NCBI RefSeq assembly: GCF_011078175.1
Contig: NZ_JAALCJ010000005.1
Span: forward strand, 348,871-412,870
Origin: Enterobacter cloacae
Lineage (GTDB): Bacteria > Pseudomonadota > Gammaproteobacteria > Enterobacterales > Enterobacteriaceae
Direction of reading: 5' to 3'
Length of the DNA: 64,000 nucleotides
Shown here: piece after piece, positions 18,925 through 29,114 of the stretch
Position numbering within the stretch: the stretch's first letter is position 1
Layout: every line of letters starts with the position of its first letter
Translations under genes and position numbers: made by a program
Notes under the pieces: model-generated
Databases searched by the model: none
Told to the model about the DNA's origin: nothing
What the model saw: only the letters and a program-made list of their open reading frames with translations

Positions 18925-20202
18925 ATGATGACGACGCTTGAAATTCCATCTGTGCTTTCCAGTTCGCAGCGCCGCTGCCAGGTGCTTTTGATGCTTTACC
19001 TGCCCGATGCTGCCGTCACCGCACAGAGCATAATCGCTGCCAATGGCGTGGACGACGTCATGGCACGGCAAGATATAGCCGAGACGCGCGATGAAATCCA
19101 GCGCTATCATCGGCTCGATATCGTCACGCACCTCGATGGCTGCTACCGAATTGAGGGTTCCGCCCTGAACCAGCGTTTGTGCCTGCTACACTGGCTGCGC
19201 AGGGCGCTCCGGCTGTGTCCGCATTTTGTCGCGCAACAGTTCACCCCGGCCTTAAAAACCGCGCTCAAACAGCACGGCATTGCCCGCCCGCTTTATGACG
19301 ATGCGAACCTTCGGGCGCTTATCAACTTTTGTGCGCGCAAGCTTCAGCGCCAGTTTGAGTCCCGCGACGTACAGTTTTTACAGCTTTATCTGCAATATTG
19401 TCTGATTCAGCATCATCTGGGCAATACGCCAGAGTTTTCGCCCGTTCAGCGCAGCTGGACGCAGTCCCGAGGGGAATACTTTACGGCGCAGGAAATTGTC
19501 CGCCACTGGAAACGGCGCGTCCCGCAGGGAACGCACAGCGATGAACAGCTGTTCCTGGCGCTGCTGTTTATGATGCTTCGCACACCCGACCCGGTGATGG
19601 ATAAACACCAGCAGGATCAGCGCCTGCGTCGCGCCATCGTGCGTATGATTGCCCGCTTCCGGGCGCAAACCGGGATGAACTTCAGCGACGAGCAAGGGCT
19701 AACCGATCAGCTTTATATTCATCTGGCTCAGGCGCTGGACCGCTCCTTATTTGATATCGGTATCGACAACAGTCTGCCGGAAGAGATCCATCGTTTATAC
19801 CCCCGGCTGCTGCGCACCACCAAAGAGGCGCTGTTTGAGCTGGAAGCCGAATTTGGTGTACGATTCTCCGGTGAAGAGATGGCTCTGGTAGCGGTGATTT
19901 TTGGTGCCTGGCTGATGCAGGAAACCGACCTGCATGAAAAACAGGTGGTCTTGTTAACGGGGGAAGATAAAGCCTGTGAGGCGCTGATTGAACAGCAGCT
20001 TCGCGAGCTGACGCTGCTGCCGCTCAATATTCGTTATCTTAGCCTGGAAGCGTTTAAAAAGGAGGGCGCCCCCCGCGAGGCGGCGCTGGTCATTACGCCT
20101 TATCCAACCGCCCTGCCACTGTTCTCGCCGCCGCTCATTCATGCCGTTGAGACCCTGAACACGCAGCAGCAGGAACACATTCGCGTTATGCTCGAATCGT
20201 AG
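18925..20202 (+). CDS. csiE: Stationary phase-inducible protein CsiE
   Basis: 425-residue protein related to E. coli CsiE (426 residues), a gene induced by carbon starvation under sigma-S and cAMP-CRP. The middle part resembles PRD-type regulatory domains of antiterminator-like regulators; the actual function is unknown. MMTTLEIPSVLSSSQRRCQ supports the start. The N-terminal half is more divergent from E. coli than the C-terminal half (GAWLMQETDLHEKQVVLLTG). It converges with hcaT with no gap between the stops. Confidence 0.9.
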   Translation: MMTTLEIPSVLSSSQRRCQVLLMLYLPDAAVTAQSIIAANGVDDVMARQDIAETRDEIQRYHRLDIVTHLDGCYRIEGSALNQRLCLLHWLRRALRLCPHFVAQQFTPALKTALKQHGIARPLYDDANLRALINFCARKLQRQFESRDVQFLQLYLQYCLIQHHLGNTPEFSPVQRSWTQSRGEYFTAQEIVRHWKRRVPQGTHSDEQLFLALLFMMLRTPDPVMDKHQQDQRLRRAIVRMIARFRAQTGMNFSDEQGLTDQLYIHLAQALDRSLFDIGIDNSLPEEIHRLYPRLLRTTKEALFELEAEFGVRFSGEEMALVAVIFGAWLMQETDLHEKQVVLLTGEDKACEALIEQQLRELTLLPLNIRYLSLEAFKKEGAPREAALVITPYPTALPLFSPPLIHAVETLNTQQQEHIRVMLES

Positions 20203-21342
20203 TTACGTGCGAGCAGCCACCTTTGGGCGGATGGCGAGGGCCGGTAAAGCAACCAGCGCCATCACCCAGAACACACCGTGCCCCAGGTGCTGATAGAGGA
20301 AACCGGCAAATACGGTCATCACCGCAATGCTGCCGCCCATCGCCACCGCTGAATAGACCGCCTGAAGACGAATAACGTCCCCACCCTCTCGCGCCGCGAT
20401 GTAGCGCATCGCCGCCAGATGGCAGACGGTGAAGGTTCCGCAGTGCAGAATTTGCGCCGCAATCAGCCATGGCAACTCCGTCGTCCAGCCCATGATGCCC
20501 CAGCGCGCCACACCACACACGGCGGAAAGCAGTAGCAGATCACGCGCCCCGAAACGACGGAACAGTTTTTGACTCAGCGCGAAGATAATGACCTCCGCAA
20601 CCACGCCAAGCGACCACAGGTAGCCTACCGCAGAAGCCGAGTAGCCCGCCCCCTGCCAGTAGATGGCGCTGAAGCCGTAATAGGCCGCATGCGCCCCCTG
20701 GAGCAAACAGACGCAGGCCAGGAAACGCCAGCTTTGCGCCACCAGCGAGCGCCAGGCGGGCCAGCCGGCGCTTTCCTGATGGCGGCTTTCGCCCTGCGGC
20801 ATCACCGACGGACGCAGCAACATACCGAGCAGCATCGAGGCGATGCCGAGCGTTAACAGCGCCAGAATGGCACGATAGTCATAGAGGCTGACCAGTTTCC
20901 CGACCAGCGCTGAGCCGATCACGAAGGCAATCGATCCCCACAGGCGCACGCGGCCATAGTCCATGGTGATCTGCTTTTGCCAGGTGTTCGCCAGCGCATC
21001 CGTCAGCGGCACCAGCGGGGAGAAGAACAGATTAAAGCCAACCATTACCACCATCAGCCAGGCAAACTGATGGCTGAACCAGAAGCAGGCCGCAAAGACC
21101 AGCGTCAGCAGGGCCAGAATTCGCACCGCTTTAATCAGTAAAGAGGGATCGCTGACGCGGGGCGCAATCAGCAGGCTACCCAGGAAACGTGCCACCAGAC
21201 CTGCGCCCAGCAGGATGCCAATCGTTTCAGGCGTCAGGCCAATTCCCTTGAGCCAGACGCTCCAAAAAGGCAGAAAAATACCGTAACTAAAGAAATAGGT
21301 GAAATAGCTGAGCGCCAGCCAGCGCGTGGAATGCAAGACCAT
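20203..21342 (-). CDS. hcaT: MFS transporter HcaT (putative 3-phenylpropionate permease)
   Basis: 379-residue major facilitator protein of the nucleoside:H+ symporter/HcaT type, with twelve predicted membrane segments. The ATG at 21342 (MVLHSTRWLALSYF) matches the family; a longer frame adds 18 unlikely residues. In E. coli it neighbours hcaR and the hcaEFCBD dioxygenase genes for phenylpropionate breakdown. None of these is here: the next gene is yphA. The substrate in this strain is therefore uncertain. Confidence 0.9.
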   Translation of the reverse strand: MVLHSTRWLALSYFTYFFSYGIFLPFWSVWLKGIGLTPETIGILLGAGLVARFLGSLLIAPRVSDPSLLIKAVRILALLTLVFAACFWFSHQFAWLMVVMVGFNLFFSPLVPLTDALANTWQKQITMDYGRVRLWGSIAFVIGSALVGKLVSLYDYRAILALLTLGIASMLLGMLLRPSVMPQGESRHQESAGWPAWRSLVAQSWRFLACVCLLQGAHAAYYGFSAIYWQGAGYSASAVGYLWSLGVVAEVIIFALSQKLFRRFGARDLLLLSAVCGVARWGIMGWTTELPWLIAAQILHCGTFTVCHLAAMRYIAAREGGDVIRLQAVYSAVAMGGSIAVMTVFAGFLYQHLGHGVFWVMALVALPALAIRPKVAART

Positions 21343-21514
21343 GAATCCCTCCCGAAATGGAGGCGATAGTCTGGCGTTAATCCCTGACTTTAGCAAGTCG
21401 TTAGCGTGCTATAAATTAACTAAAAATTAACATCATCGCCAGACGGACAGCGTATGGCGAGAGCGGTAAAACTGTATTACGTTTATAAGACATCGCCTGA
21501 AGAGGTCGTTTGCC

Positions 21515-21937
21515 ATGAACAGCTTACGTTATTTCGATTTCGGCTCCTCTCGTTCTCTCCTGCTTTTAATTGCCCGCATTGCCATCGTGGTCCTGTTTAT
21601 TATTTTCGGTTATCCCAAGCTGACGGGGTTTAGCGGCACCGTTCAGTATATGACCTCCCTCGGCGCCCCCATGCCCATGCTGGCCGCCATTATTGCGGTG
21701 GTGATGGAAGTCCCCGCCGCTATTCTGATCGTGCTGGGCTTTTTCACCCGCCCCCTCGCGGTGATCTTTGTCTTCTATACGCTGGGAACGGCGGTGATTG
21801 GCCACCACTACTGGGATATGACGGGCGATGCGGTTCTGCCAAATATGATTAACTTCTACAAAAATGTGAGTATCGCTGGCGCCTTTATTTTGCTGGCGAT
21901 TACCGGGCCGGGGGCCATCTCCCTTGACCGACGTTAG
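21515..21937 (+). CDS. yphA: DoxX family inner membrane protein YphA
   Basis: 140-residue DoxX-family membrane protein with four hydrophobic segments, very close to E. coli YphA in its C-terminal two thirds ([20 protein letters not shown]). Function is unknown; the family has been tied to redox and sulfur stress. It is convergent with glyA and shares a two-way terminator with it. Confidence 0.92.
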   Translation: MNSLRYFDFGSSRSLLLLIARIAIVVLFIIFGYPKLTGFSGTVQYMTSLGAPMPMLAAIIAVVMEVPAAILIVLGFFTRPLAVIFVFYTLGTAVIGHHYWDMTGDAVLPNMINFYKNVSIAGAFILLAITGPGAISLDRR

Positions 21938-21942
21938 CCCAT

Positions 21943-21970
21943 AAAAAAAGGCCGCATGAGCGGCCTTTTT
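21943..21970. terminator. Bidirectional terminator between yphA and glyA
   Basis: Stem AGGCCGC/GCGGCCT with loop ATGA, flanked by an A-run on the left and a T-run on the right. It can therefore terminate yphA on the plus strand and glyA on the minus strand. Confidence 0.9.
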
Positions 21971-21990
21971 CAGTTCTGCGACGCAGAGAA

Positions 21991-23244
21991 TTATGCGTAC
22001 ACCGGGAAGCGTGCGCAGATGTCCAGAACTTTACCTTTGACGCGCTCGATAACCGCTTCGTCATTGATATTGTCCAGAACGTCACACATCCAGCCCGCCA
22101 GCTCTTTCACTTCCGCTTCTTTAAAGCCGCGGCGAGTGACGGCCGGAGAACCGATACGGATACCGGAAGTCACGAACGGGCTCTTCGGATCGTTTGGCAC
22201 GCTGTTTTTGTTGACGGTGATGTTGGCGCGGCCCAGGGCAGCGTCAGCTTCTTTACCGGTCAGGTTCTTATCAACCAGGTCCAACAGGAACAGGTGGTTT
22301 TCAGTCCCGCCGGAGACCACTTTGTAGCCACGGTTCAGGAACACTTCCACCATCGCTTTAGCATTTTTAGCAACCTGCTGCTGATAAACCTTGAACTCTG
22401 GCTCCATCGCTTCTTTCAGCGCGACGGCTTTCGCGGCGATAACGTGCATCAGCGGGCCGCCCTGGGCGCTTGGGAACACGGCGGAGTTCAGCTTTTTGTA
22501 CAGATCTTCGTCACCGCCTTTCGCCAGGATGAGGCCACCGCGTGGACCTGCCAGGGTTTTGTGGGTGGTGGTGGTCACAACGTGCGCGTGCGGAACCGGG
22601 TTCGGGTAAACGCCCGCGGCAATCAGACCGGCAACGTGCGCCATGTCGACGAACAGGTACGCGCCGATGCTGTCAGCGATTTCACGCATTTTGGCCCAGT
22701 CAACGATGCCGGAGTAAGCAGAGAAACCACCGATGATCATCTTCGGCTTCTGCTCTTTGGCCTGCTTCGCCATGTCTTCGTAGTCAATTTTACCGGACTC
22801 ATCAATACCGTAAGGGATGATGTTGTACAGTTTGCCAGAGAAGTTAACCGGAGAGCCGTGAGTCAGGTGGCCGCCCTGCGCCAGGTTCATACCCAGAACG
22901 GTATCGCCCGGCTGCAACAGCGCGGTGTAAACAGCGAAGTTAGCCTGCGAGCCAGAGTGCGGCTGGACGTTCGCGTAGTCAGCGCCAAAGAGTTCTTTCG
23001 CACGGTCAATCGCCAGCTGCTCAACGATATCAACGTACTCGCAACCGCCGTAGTAGCGCTTGCCCGGATAACCTTCAGCATATTTGTTGGTCAGCTGAGA
23101 ACCCTGCGCCTGCATCACGCGCGGGCTGGTGTAGTTTTCGGAGGCGATCAGTTCGATGTGCTCTTCCTGACGTACTTTTTCCTGCTCCATAGCCTGCCAC
23201 AGTTCGGCATCATAATCGGCAATGTTCATTTCACGCTTTAACAT
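21991..23244 (-). CDS. glyA: Serine hydroxymethyltransferase
   Basis: PLP enzyme that interconverts serine and glycine and feeds one-carbon units into tetrahydrofolate for purine, thymidylate and methionine synthesis. The PLP-lysine segment [15 protein letters not shown] is intact. [17 protein letters not shown] gives the standard 417 residues; a start two codons upstream is less likely. A PurR box lies about 120 bases upstream, in line with known purine control of glyA. Confidence 0.98.
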   Translation of the reverse strand: MLKREMNIADYDAELWQAMEQEKVRQEEHIELIASENYTSPRVMQAQGSQLTNKYAEGYPGKRYYGGCEYVDIVEQLAIDRAKELFGADYANVQPHSGSQANFAVYTALLQPGDTVLGMNLAQGGHLTHGSPVNFSGKLYNIIPYGIDESGKIDYEDMAKQAKEQKPKMIIGGFSAYSGIVDWAKMREIADSIGAYLFVDMAHVAGLIAAGVYPNPVPHAHVVTTTTHKTLAGPRGGLILAKGGDEDLYKKLNSAVFPSAQGGPLMHVIAAKAVALKEAMEPEFKVYQQQVAKNAKAMVEVFLNRGYKVVSGGTENHLFLLDLVDKNLTGKEADAALGRANITVNKNSVPNDPKSPFVTSGIRIGSPAVTRRGFKEAEVKELAGWMCDVLDNINDEAVIERVKGKVLDICARFPVYA

Positions 23245-23362
23245 CCGCATCTCCTGACTCAGCTAACAAGTAAATTTTTGGCCTGAAAAGGCAGTCCTGT
23301 TGGACGACGGGCAACAGTATAACTGAATAGTTCTGCGATAACAGGTCTTGACAAACGATTTT

Positions 23363-23378
23363 ACGCAAACGTTTACCT
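23363..23378. promoter_or_regulatory. PurR operator upstream of glyA
   Basis: ACGCAAACGTTTACCT is a close match to the PurR consensus and lies 119-134 bases before the glyA start. It is in the 304-base glyA-hmp divergent region. Apart from this box and the NsrR box near hmp, I see no clear structure in that gap; MetR half-sites could not be assigned. Confidence 0.8.
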
Positions 23379-23499
23379 CCACACCACGCAAGGGTTTGAG
23401 CAATAAAGCTCTCGCCATTTTCAACGGATTTCTTTTCAGCTTTGTGATGCATATTTTTCACGATGCAAAGAACCATTTACATTACAGGGGTATTTTTAT

Positions 23500-23522
23500 A
23501 AGATGCATATAAAATACATCAT
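23500..23522 (+). promoter_or_regulatory. NsrR operator upstream of hmp
   Basis: An 11-1-11 inverted element, AAGATGCATAT and AAATACATCAT, closely fits the known NsrR consensus. It ends 26 bases before the hmp ATG, where bound NsrR would block the promoter until nitric oxide destroys its iron-sulfur cluster. The match is seen; the regulation is known from E. coli hmp. Confidence 0.85.
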
Positions 23523-23548
23523 TAAAGTAACATCAGAAGGAAGCTGCT

Positions 23549-24739
23549 ATGCTCGACGCCCAAACCATCGCTACCGTGAAAGCCACAATCCCCCTGCTGG
23601 TTGAAACGGGTCCTAAACTGACCGCCCATTTCTACGATCGCATGTTCGCGCATAACCCGGAGCTCAAAGAGATTTTCAACATGAGCAACCAGCGTAACGG
23701 CGATCAGCGCGAAGCGCTGTTCAACGCTATTGCCGCCTATGCCAGCAACATCGAAAACCTGCCGGCTCTGCTGCCTGCGGTGGAAAAAATCGCCCAGAAG
23801 CACACCAGCTTCCAGATCAAACCCGAGCAGTACAACATCGTCGGCAGTCACCTGCTGGCAACCCTGGACGAAATGTTCAGCCCGGGCCAGGAAGTGCTGG
23901 ATGCCTGGGGTAAGGCATACGGCGTACTGGCAAACGTATTCATCAACCGTGAAGCGCAGATCTACAGCGAAAACGCCAGCAAGAACGGCGGCTGGGAAGG
24001 CACGCGCGCCTTCCGCATCGTTGAGAAAACCCCGCGCAGCGCGCTGATCACCAGCTTTGAGTTTGAGCCAGTGGACGGTCAGCCGGTTGCCGATTACCAG
24101 CCGGGCCAGTATCTGGGCGTCTGGCTGAAGCCTGAAGGCTTCCCGCACCAGGAGATCCGCCAGTACTCCCTGACCCGCAAGCCAGACGGCAAAGGCTATC
24201 GCATTGCGGTTAAACGTGAGGAAGGCGGTCAGGTATCCAACTGGCTGCATAACGAAGCCAGCGTGGGCGACGTGGTCCATCTGGCGGCACCGGCGGGCGA
24301 TTTCTTTATGGCCGTTGAAACGAATACCCCAGTGACGCTGATCTCCGCAGGTGTTGGTCAAACGCCAATGCTGGCGATGCTGGATACGCTGGCGAAAGCA
24401 AACCACAGCGCGCAGGTTAACTGGTTCCACGCGGCGGAGAACGGTGATGTGCACGCCTTTGCGGATGAAGTGAAAGCGCTCGGAGCGACCCTGCCGCGTT
24501 TCACCGCGCATACCTGGTATCGCCTGCCGACGGAGGCAGACCGCGCAGCGGCTCGTTTCGACAGCGAAGGCCTGATGAATTTAGGGCAGCATGAAGGGGC
24601 GTTCAGCGCACCGGGGATGCAGTTTTATGTTTGTGGGCCGGTAGCGTTTATGCAGTATGCCGCGAAGCAGCTGGTTGAGCTGGGCGTGAATAAAGACAAC
24701 ATTCATTACGAATGTTTTGGCCCGCATAAAGTGCTGTAA
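23549..24739 (+). CDS. hmp: Flavohemoglobin / nitric oxide dioxygenase
   Basis: Detoxifies nitric oxide to nitrate using O2 and NAD(P)H. The 396-residue protein has an N-terminal globin domain with proximal haem ligand His85 (QKHTSF). A ferredoxin-reductase FAD domain (RQYSLTRKP) and an NAD domain ([14 protein letters not shown]) follow. It is divergent from glyA, as in E. coli, and is preceded by an NsrR box. Confidence 0.97.
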   Translation: MLDAQTIATVKATIPLLVETGPKLTAHFYDRMFAHNPELKEIFNMSNQRNGDQREALFNAIAAYASNIENLPALLPAVEKIAQKHTSFQIKPEQYNIVGSHLLATLDEMFSPGQEVLDAWGKAYGVLANVFINREAQIYSENASKNGGWEGTRAFRIVEKTPRSALITSFEFEPVDGQPVADYQPGQYLGVWLKPEGFPHQEIRQYSLTRKPDGKGYRIAVKREEGGQVSNWLHNEASVGDVVHLAAPAGDFFMAVETNTPVTLISAGVGQTPMLAMLDTLAKANHSAQVNWFHAAENGDVHAFADEVKALGATLPRFTAHTWYRLPTEADRAAARFDSEGLMNLGQHEGAFSAPGMQFYVCGPVAFMQYAAKQLVELGVNKDNIHYECFGPHKVL

Positions 24740-24740
24740 T

Positions 24741-24813
24741 CGCCCGACGGCGCTTCGCTTGCACGGGCCTACGAAGGGTTTTCCAGGCCGGGTAAGCGCA
24801 GCGCCACCCGGCA
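24741..24813. repeat. BIME element between hmp and glnB
   Basis: Inverted REP arms, GACGGCGCTTCGCTTGCACG and GGTAAGCGCAGCGCCACCCGG, around a GGCCTACGA...CCAGGCC core. It fills the gap between the convergent hmp and glnB genes, starting two bases after the hmp stop. It probably limits read-through or 3' decay for both transcripts. Confidence 0.85.
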
Positions 24814-24819
24814 AGAATG

Positions 24820-25167
<348 letters not shown>

Positions 25168-25238
25168 TTAAACTCTTGCCAGTAAGCAGCCTCGTAATCG
25201 GTTGCTCACAGTATCATATTCAGGCGAATTTTGCGGTA

Positions 25239-26576
25239 TTACTCTTTAAAATCGTTCGCTTCCAGCTCGTGACGTGAGAGCAATTTATAGAACTCGGTAC
25301 GGTTACGCCCGGCCATACGCGCCGCGTGTGTGACGTTGCCTTTGGTGATTTGTAGCAGCTTGCGCAGATAGTTCAGCTCAAACTGGTTTCGCGCTTCCGC
25401 AAACGTCGGTAAAGCCGTGTTTTCCCCTTCGAGCGCCTGCTCCACCAGCGCATCGCTGATCACCGGCGATGACGTCAGCGCCACGCACTGCTCAATCACG
25501 TTCACCAGCTGGCGTACGTTACCCGGCCAGCTTGCCGTCATCAGGCGTTTCATCGCATCGGTGGAGAACGCGCGCACAAAGGGTTTGTGACGGTCAGCGG
25601 CCTGGCGCAAAAGGTGATTTGCCAGCAGTGGGATATCTTCCGCGCGCTCGGCCAGCGCCGGGATTTTCAGGTTGACGACATTCAGTCGATAATAGAGATC
25701 TTCGCGGAACTCGTTGCGCGCCATCACCTTGGGTAAATCACGGTGGGTGGCGGAGATAATACGCACGTTGATATCGATATCGCGGTTGCTGCCGAGCGGG
25801 CGCACTTTTCGCTCCTGCAACACGCGCAGTAACTTGACCTGTAGCGGCGCGGGCATATCGCCAATTTCATCGAGAAACAGCGTGCCCCCTTCAGCCGCCT
25901 GGAACAGCCCTTCACGGCTGCTCACCGCACCGGTAAAAGCGCCGCGGGCATGGCCGAAAAGTTCAGATTCAAGCAGTTGTTCCGGCAGCGCGCCACAGTT
26001 AATGGCTATAAAGGCATTTTTGCTGCGCGGGCTGGCGTTGTGGATCGCCTGAGCCAGGATCTCTTTCCCGGTCCCGCTCTGGCCGTTGATCAGCACGCTA
26101 ACGTCGGATTGGGCCACCATCCGCGCCTGTTCCAGCAGGCGCAGCATCACAGGGCTACGCGTCACGATGGATTCACGCCAGGCGTCGTCCCCGGATGGCG
26201 CCGCGTGCTCAAGCGCGCTGTCGATCGCTTTATAGAGGGCGTCTTTATCCACCGGTTTGGTGAGGAAGCTGAATACGCCCTGCTGCGTTGCGGCCACCGC
26301 ATCAGGAATAGATCCGTGAGCGGTGAGGATAATCACCGGCATCCCGGGCTGCTGCTTCTGGATCTCCGTGAACAGTTGCAGGCCATCCATTTCATCCATG
26401 CGCAAATCGCTTATCACCAGATCGATTTTCTCGCGGCTGAGCACTTTCAGCCCCTCCTGCCCGCTTTCAGCGGTGACCACGCTGTAGCCTTCGCTGACCA
26501 GACGCATCCCCAGCAGCTTTAACAGTCCGGGATCGTCATCCACCAGTAACAGATGGGCAGGTTTACGGCTTGTCAT
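25239..26576 (-). CDS. glrR: Sigma-54-dependent response regulator GlrR
   Basis: Two-component activator that switches on glmY, and through it amino-sugar and envelope functions. Order of domains: receiver with phospho-acceptor Asp57 (VISDLRM); AAA+ domain with Walker A GQSGTGKE and the sigma-54 contact loop GAFTGA; C-terminal Fis-type helix-turn-helix. Length is 445 residues against 444 in E. coli. Its start overlaps the end of qseG by four bases. Matching GlrR sites are visible before glmY. Also called QseF/YfhA. Confidence 0.97.
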   Translation of the reverse strand: MTSRKPAHLLLVDDDPGLLKLLGMRLVSEGYSVVTAESGQEGLKVLSREKIDLVISDLRMDEMDGLQLFTEIQKQQPGMPVIILTAHGSIPDAVAATQQGVFSFLTKPVDKDALYKAIDSALEHAAPSGDDAWRESIVTRSPVMLRLLEQARMVAQSDVSVLINGQSGTGKEILAQAIHNASPRSKNAFIAINCGALPEQLLESELFGHARGAFTGAVSSREGLFQAAEGGTLFLDEIGDMPAPLQVKLLRVLQERKVRPLGSNRDIDINVRIISATHRDLPKVMARNEFREDLYYRLNVVNLKIPALAERAEDIPLLANHLLRQAADRHKPFVRAFSTDAMKRLMTASWPGNVRQLVNVIEQCVALTSSPVISDALVEQALEGENTALPTFAEARNQFELNYLRKLLQITKGNVTHAARMAGRNRTEFYKLLSRHELEANDFKE

Positions 26577-27325
26577 GGCTTCACATCCTCTTGTTTCGGC
26601 GTATCACTGTCTGGCGTCGTGGCAGAATTGCCTTTCGACCCATCGGGCAGATAGCTGCCTGCCGGCTTACGCGTCGAGAGTTGTCTTTCGATATCGGTCA
26701 GATTTTCGAGCTTGCGGGTGGTGGTTTCCAGCTGCTCGCGCAGCGACTCCTGCTGCTGGCGAAGCGCATCAAGCTCGCTGTCGCTCGACTGCTGCAATTT
26801 ACTGTAGCGGAAACGCTCTTCAGACAGCTGTAATTGCAGGGTTTGTCCGTCCCGCCAGAGCTGATAGACCGGGCGCACCTGGGGGGGAATATTGATCACG
26901 TAGGTATCCAGCCGCGTCACGTTGGCGCGGCGTTCGACAGGCGTGATTCTGGCATCCGCCATCACGATCCCACGTTTAAACGCGTCCTGCCAGGTATCGT
27001 CCACCAGCATCGCCGCCTGGGCACGGGCCTCGGCGGGCGCCAGCCGCTGGGCGCAGTCTATTCCGCGCAGCCAGAACAGCGGATTGGATTCCACATCACG
27101 CCCCGACAGGCTCCAGATATCATCGCAACGTGTTGAAAGGAAATCGGCCAGCTGTTTTTGCGGCCATTTATCTTCCTGTTTATGGCTAATTGCACTTTTC
27201 GGCGCATGGGTTACACAGCCAGCCAGCAATAAGCAGGGCAGACTCAGGCGCACATTTTTGCTGGAAAACACCGCGCGCAGTGCGCGGAAAAAGACGTGTG
27301 ACATACTCACCAGGTTGTTATTCAT
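26573..27325 (-). CDS. qseG: Outer membrane lipoprotein QseG
   Basis: 250-residue lipoprotein that controls the activity of the GlrK sensor in E. coli. The N-terminal segment has a lipobox LLAGC (SLPCLLLAGCVTHAP) about 35 residues in, preceded by an unusually long N-region. A shorter start within that region is possible. The C-terminal part includes a coiled coil (DALRQQQESLREQLETTTRK). It overlaps both glrK and glrR by four bases, so the three genes are translationally coupled. Confidence 0.92.
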   Translation of the reverse strand: MNNNLVSMSHVFFRALRAVFSSKNVRLSLPCLLLAGCVTHAPKSAISHKQEDKWPQKQLADFLSTRCDDIWSLSGRDVESNPLFWLRGIDCAQRLAPAEARAQAAMLVDDTWQDAFKRGIVMADARITPVERRANVTRLDTYVINIPPQVRPVYQLWRDGQTLQLQLSEERFRYSKLQQSSDSELDALRQQQESLREQLETTTRKLENLTDIERQLSTRKPAGSYLPDGSKGNSATTPDSDTPKQEDVKP

Positions 27326-28758
27326 TTCATTGATTTTTCCGGCTCAAGAGGCAGTTCGATACGAAAACAGACATCGGCGCGTTCATCACTCACGATGTTA
27401 AGCTCACCCTGCATGCGTCGTATGCAGTCGCGGGCAATACTCAGCCCCAGACCACTTCCTTTTACCGCACCTTTTCGCTGATGACTCCCCTGGAAAAAGG
27501 GCTCAAAGATCATCGTTTTTTCATCATCCGGAATCGGGCTTCCCGTATTCGCTACGTCAATAAATACCCGCGAACCGTTGTTATTGCTTCTGATATAAAT
27601 GGTACCGGATTCAGTACCATAGTGCACCGCATTGGAATAAAGATTATCCAGTACGCTCATTAATAGCATCGGCTCTGCCAGGCAGGAAGGCGCATTGAGA
27701 TTTACCTGGGTATGCATCATTTTAGCTCTTGCTGGCAGGCTATGGGCGGAGATCACCATGTCCACCAGCGGTTGAATCTCAACGCGCTCAAGCACCACAG
27801 CACCATCCGCCAGCTTGCGGTTATAGTCCAGCAGTTGTTCAATAAGTTTTTGTAAATTGCGGCTACTGGCATCCAGAATCGCCACGATCTCTTTTTGCTC
27901 AGGGGTCAACGGCCCTGCCACTTCGTCTGCCAGCAGCTCCGTGCCTTCACGCATACTGGCCAGCGGTGTTTTGAGTTCGTGTGAGATATGGCGCAGGAAC
28001 TGGTGACGCTGCGATTCCAGCCACGCCAGGCGTTCAGAAAGCCAGATAATGCGCTGTCCGACCGAGCGCAGCTCTCGCGGGCCTTTAAAAACAACCGTAT
28101 CCCCGAGAGATTTGCCCTCCCCCAGACGATTAATCATCCGCTGGATCCCCTTTACGGGGCCGATGATCATGCGGGTAAAGAGCAGTACCAGTCCCAGACT
28201 GACGAGGAACAGCACCAGCGCCTGCCAGCCAAAGAACTGGCCGCGCTCGGCAATCTCCTGCTGGAGTTGCTGCCCACGGGAAAAGATAACCGTCCGGGTG
28301 GACTGCACCATCTCCGTATTGGCGTTCGCAAAGGCTTCAAGTCGGGCGGCGGCAGCGGCATCAGGACCGCTGTTTTTGCACTGGAGCTGCGCCAGATCGT
28401 TCAGATCCTGACGCAGCGCCTGATAGAGCTTGTCATCCGGCAAAACCCCGGCATGGGCATCCAGCATTTCGCTGTAGCGTTTACGCTGGTTCTGATAAAC
28501 CCTCTCCAGCGTGCGGTCGTCCAGCACGCAGTACTGGCGATAGCTACGCTCCATCTCCAGCGCGGCATTGGTCATTGCCTCGCTACGACGGGCATCGATA
28601 AGCGTAGTACGGTTAGTCAGAGCCGCCTGGGCACTCAACGCGTTCAGACTTTGCCATGCCTGCCACGCCAGAACCAGCAAGGGTAGCAGGATCAGCAGGA
28701 AGGCCATCATAACGAGCTGTCGCAGGGAGCGGGGGAAAGCGGGCCAGCGTTTCAACAC
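27322..28758 (-). CDS. glrK: Sensor histidine kinase GlrK
   Basis: Inner-membrane kinase that phosphorylates GlrR in response to envelope conditions. The 478-residue protein has a first membrane segment near residues 15-35, a periplasmic helical sensor, a second membrane segment near 185, then HAMP. The dimerisation domain has phospho-His in FLRHISHELKTPLASM. The catalytic ATPase domain ends GSGLGLSIARDCIRRMQGE. First gene of glrK-qseG-glrR; glmY lies directly upstream on the same strand. Also called QseE/YfhK. Confidence 0.97.
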   Translation of the reverse strand: MLKRWPAFPRSLRQLVMMAFLLILLPLLVLAWQAWQSLNALSAQAALTNRTTLIDARRSEAMTNAALEMERSYRQYCVLDDRTLERVYQNQRKRYSEMLDAHAGVLPDDKLYQALRQDLNDLAQLQCKNSGPDAAAAARLEAFANANTEMVQSTRTVIFSRGQQLQQEIAERGQFFGWQALVLFLVSLGLVLLFTRMIIGPVKGIQRMINRLGEGKSLGDTVVFKGPRELRSVGQRIIWLSERLAWLESQRHQFLRHISHELKTPLASMREGTELLADEVAGPLTPEQKEIVAILDASSRNLQKLIEQLLDYNRKLADGAVVLERVEIQPLVDMVISAHSLPARAKMMHTQVNLNAPSCLAEPMLLMSVLDNLYSNAVHYGTESGTIYIRSNNNGSRVFIDVANTGSPIPDDEKTMIFEPFFQGSHQRKGAVKGSGLGLSIARDCIRRMQGELNIVSDERADVCFRIELPLEPEKSMK

Positions 28759-28814
28759 ATTACTCTCTTCATCCGGGTTTGATGAGAGCGTAACTGAGTC
28801 TGCCCTTCAGATAC

Positions 28815-28998
28815 AACAAAGCCGGGTAAAAACCCGGCTTTGCTATTAAATAAGGCGGTGCCTTACTCGACGTTTCGCCCTGGCCTGATAAAGCATTGCA
28901 ATAATCAGTAGTTGGACGGCAGGCACCTTTTTGTGCGTCATTCGAAGTTTATGTAGCACGTCCCGAAGGGGCTGACATAAGAAGGTGAATGAGCCACT
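28815..28998 (-). ncRNA. glmY: Small RNA GlmY
   Basis: Regulatory sRNA that protects its relative GlmZ from RapZ-directed cleavage, and so raises GlmS (glucosamine-6-phosphate synthase). The minus strand begins AGTGGCTCATTCACC at 28998. It then carries the CAGCCCCTTCGGGACGTGC hairpin and ends in a strong terminator AAAGCCGGGTTTTTACCCGGCTTTG (28818-28842). The 184-base length, position between purL and glrK, and promoter layout all agree with E. coli GlmY. Sequence identity is by recall, not search. Confidence 0.92.
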
Positions 28999-29008
28999 GG
29001 TTACTATT

Positions 29009-29025
29009 ATGCAACGTGCGTGCCA
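29009..29025 (-). promoter_or_regulatory. Sigma-54 promoter of glmY
   Basis: On the minus strand TGGCAC-GCACG-TTGCAT matches the -24/-12 consensus, with the GC of the -12 element 12-13 bases before the inferred glmY start at 28998. In E. coli a sigma-70 promoter overlaps it and starts at the same base; I did not assign that one here. Confidence 0.9.
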
Positions 29026-29114
29026 GATTGCAAATCTTAATTCTATAATCTTGATTAATAAAGGTTTTATTATTGAAATGCATTGATTGTAACGTGAATG
29101 ATTTTCAGGCTAAG

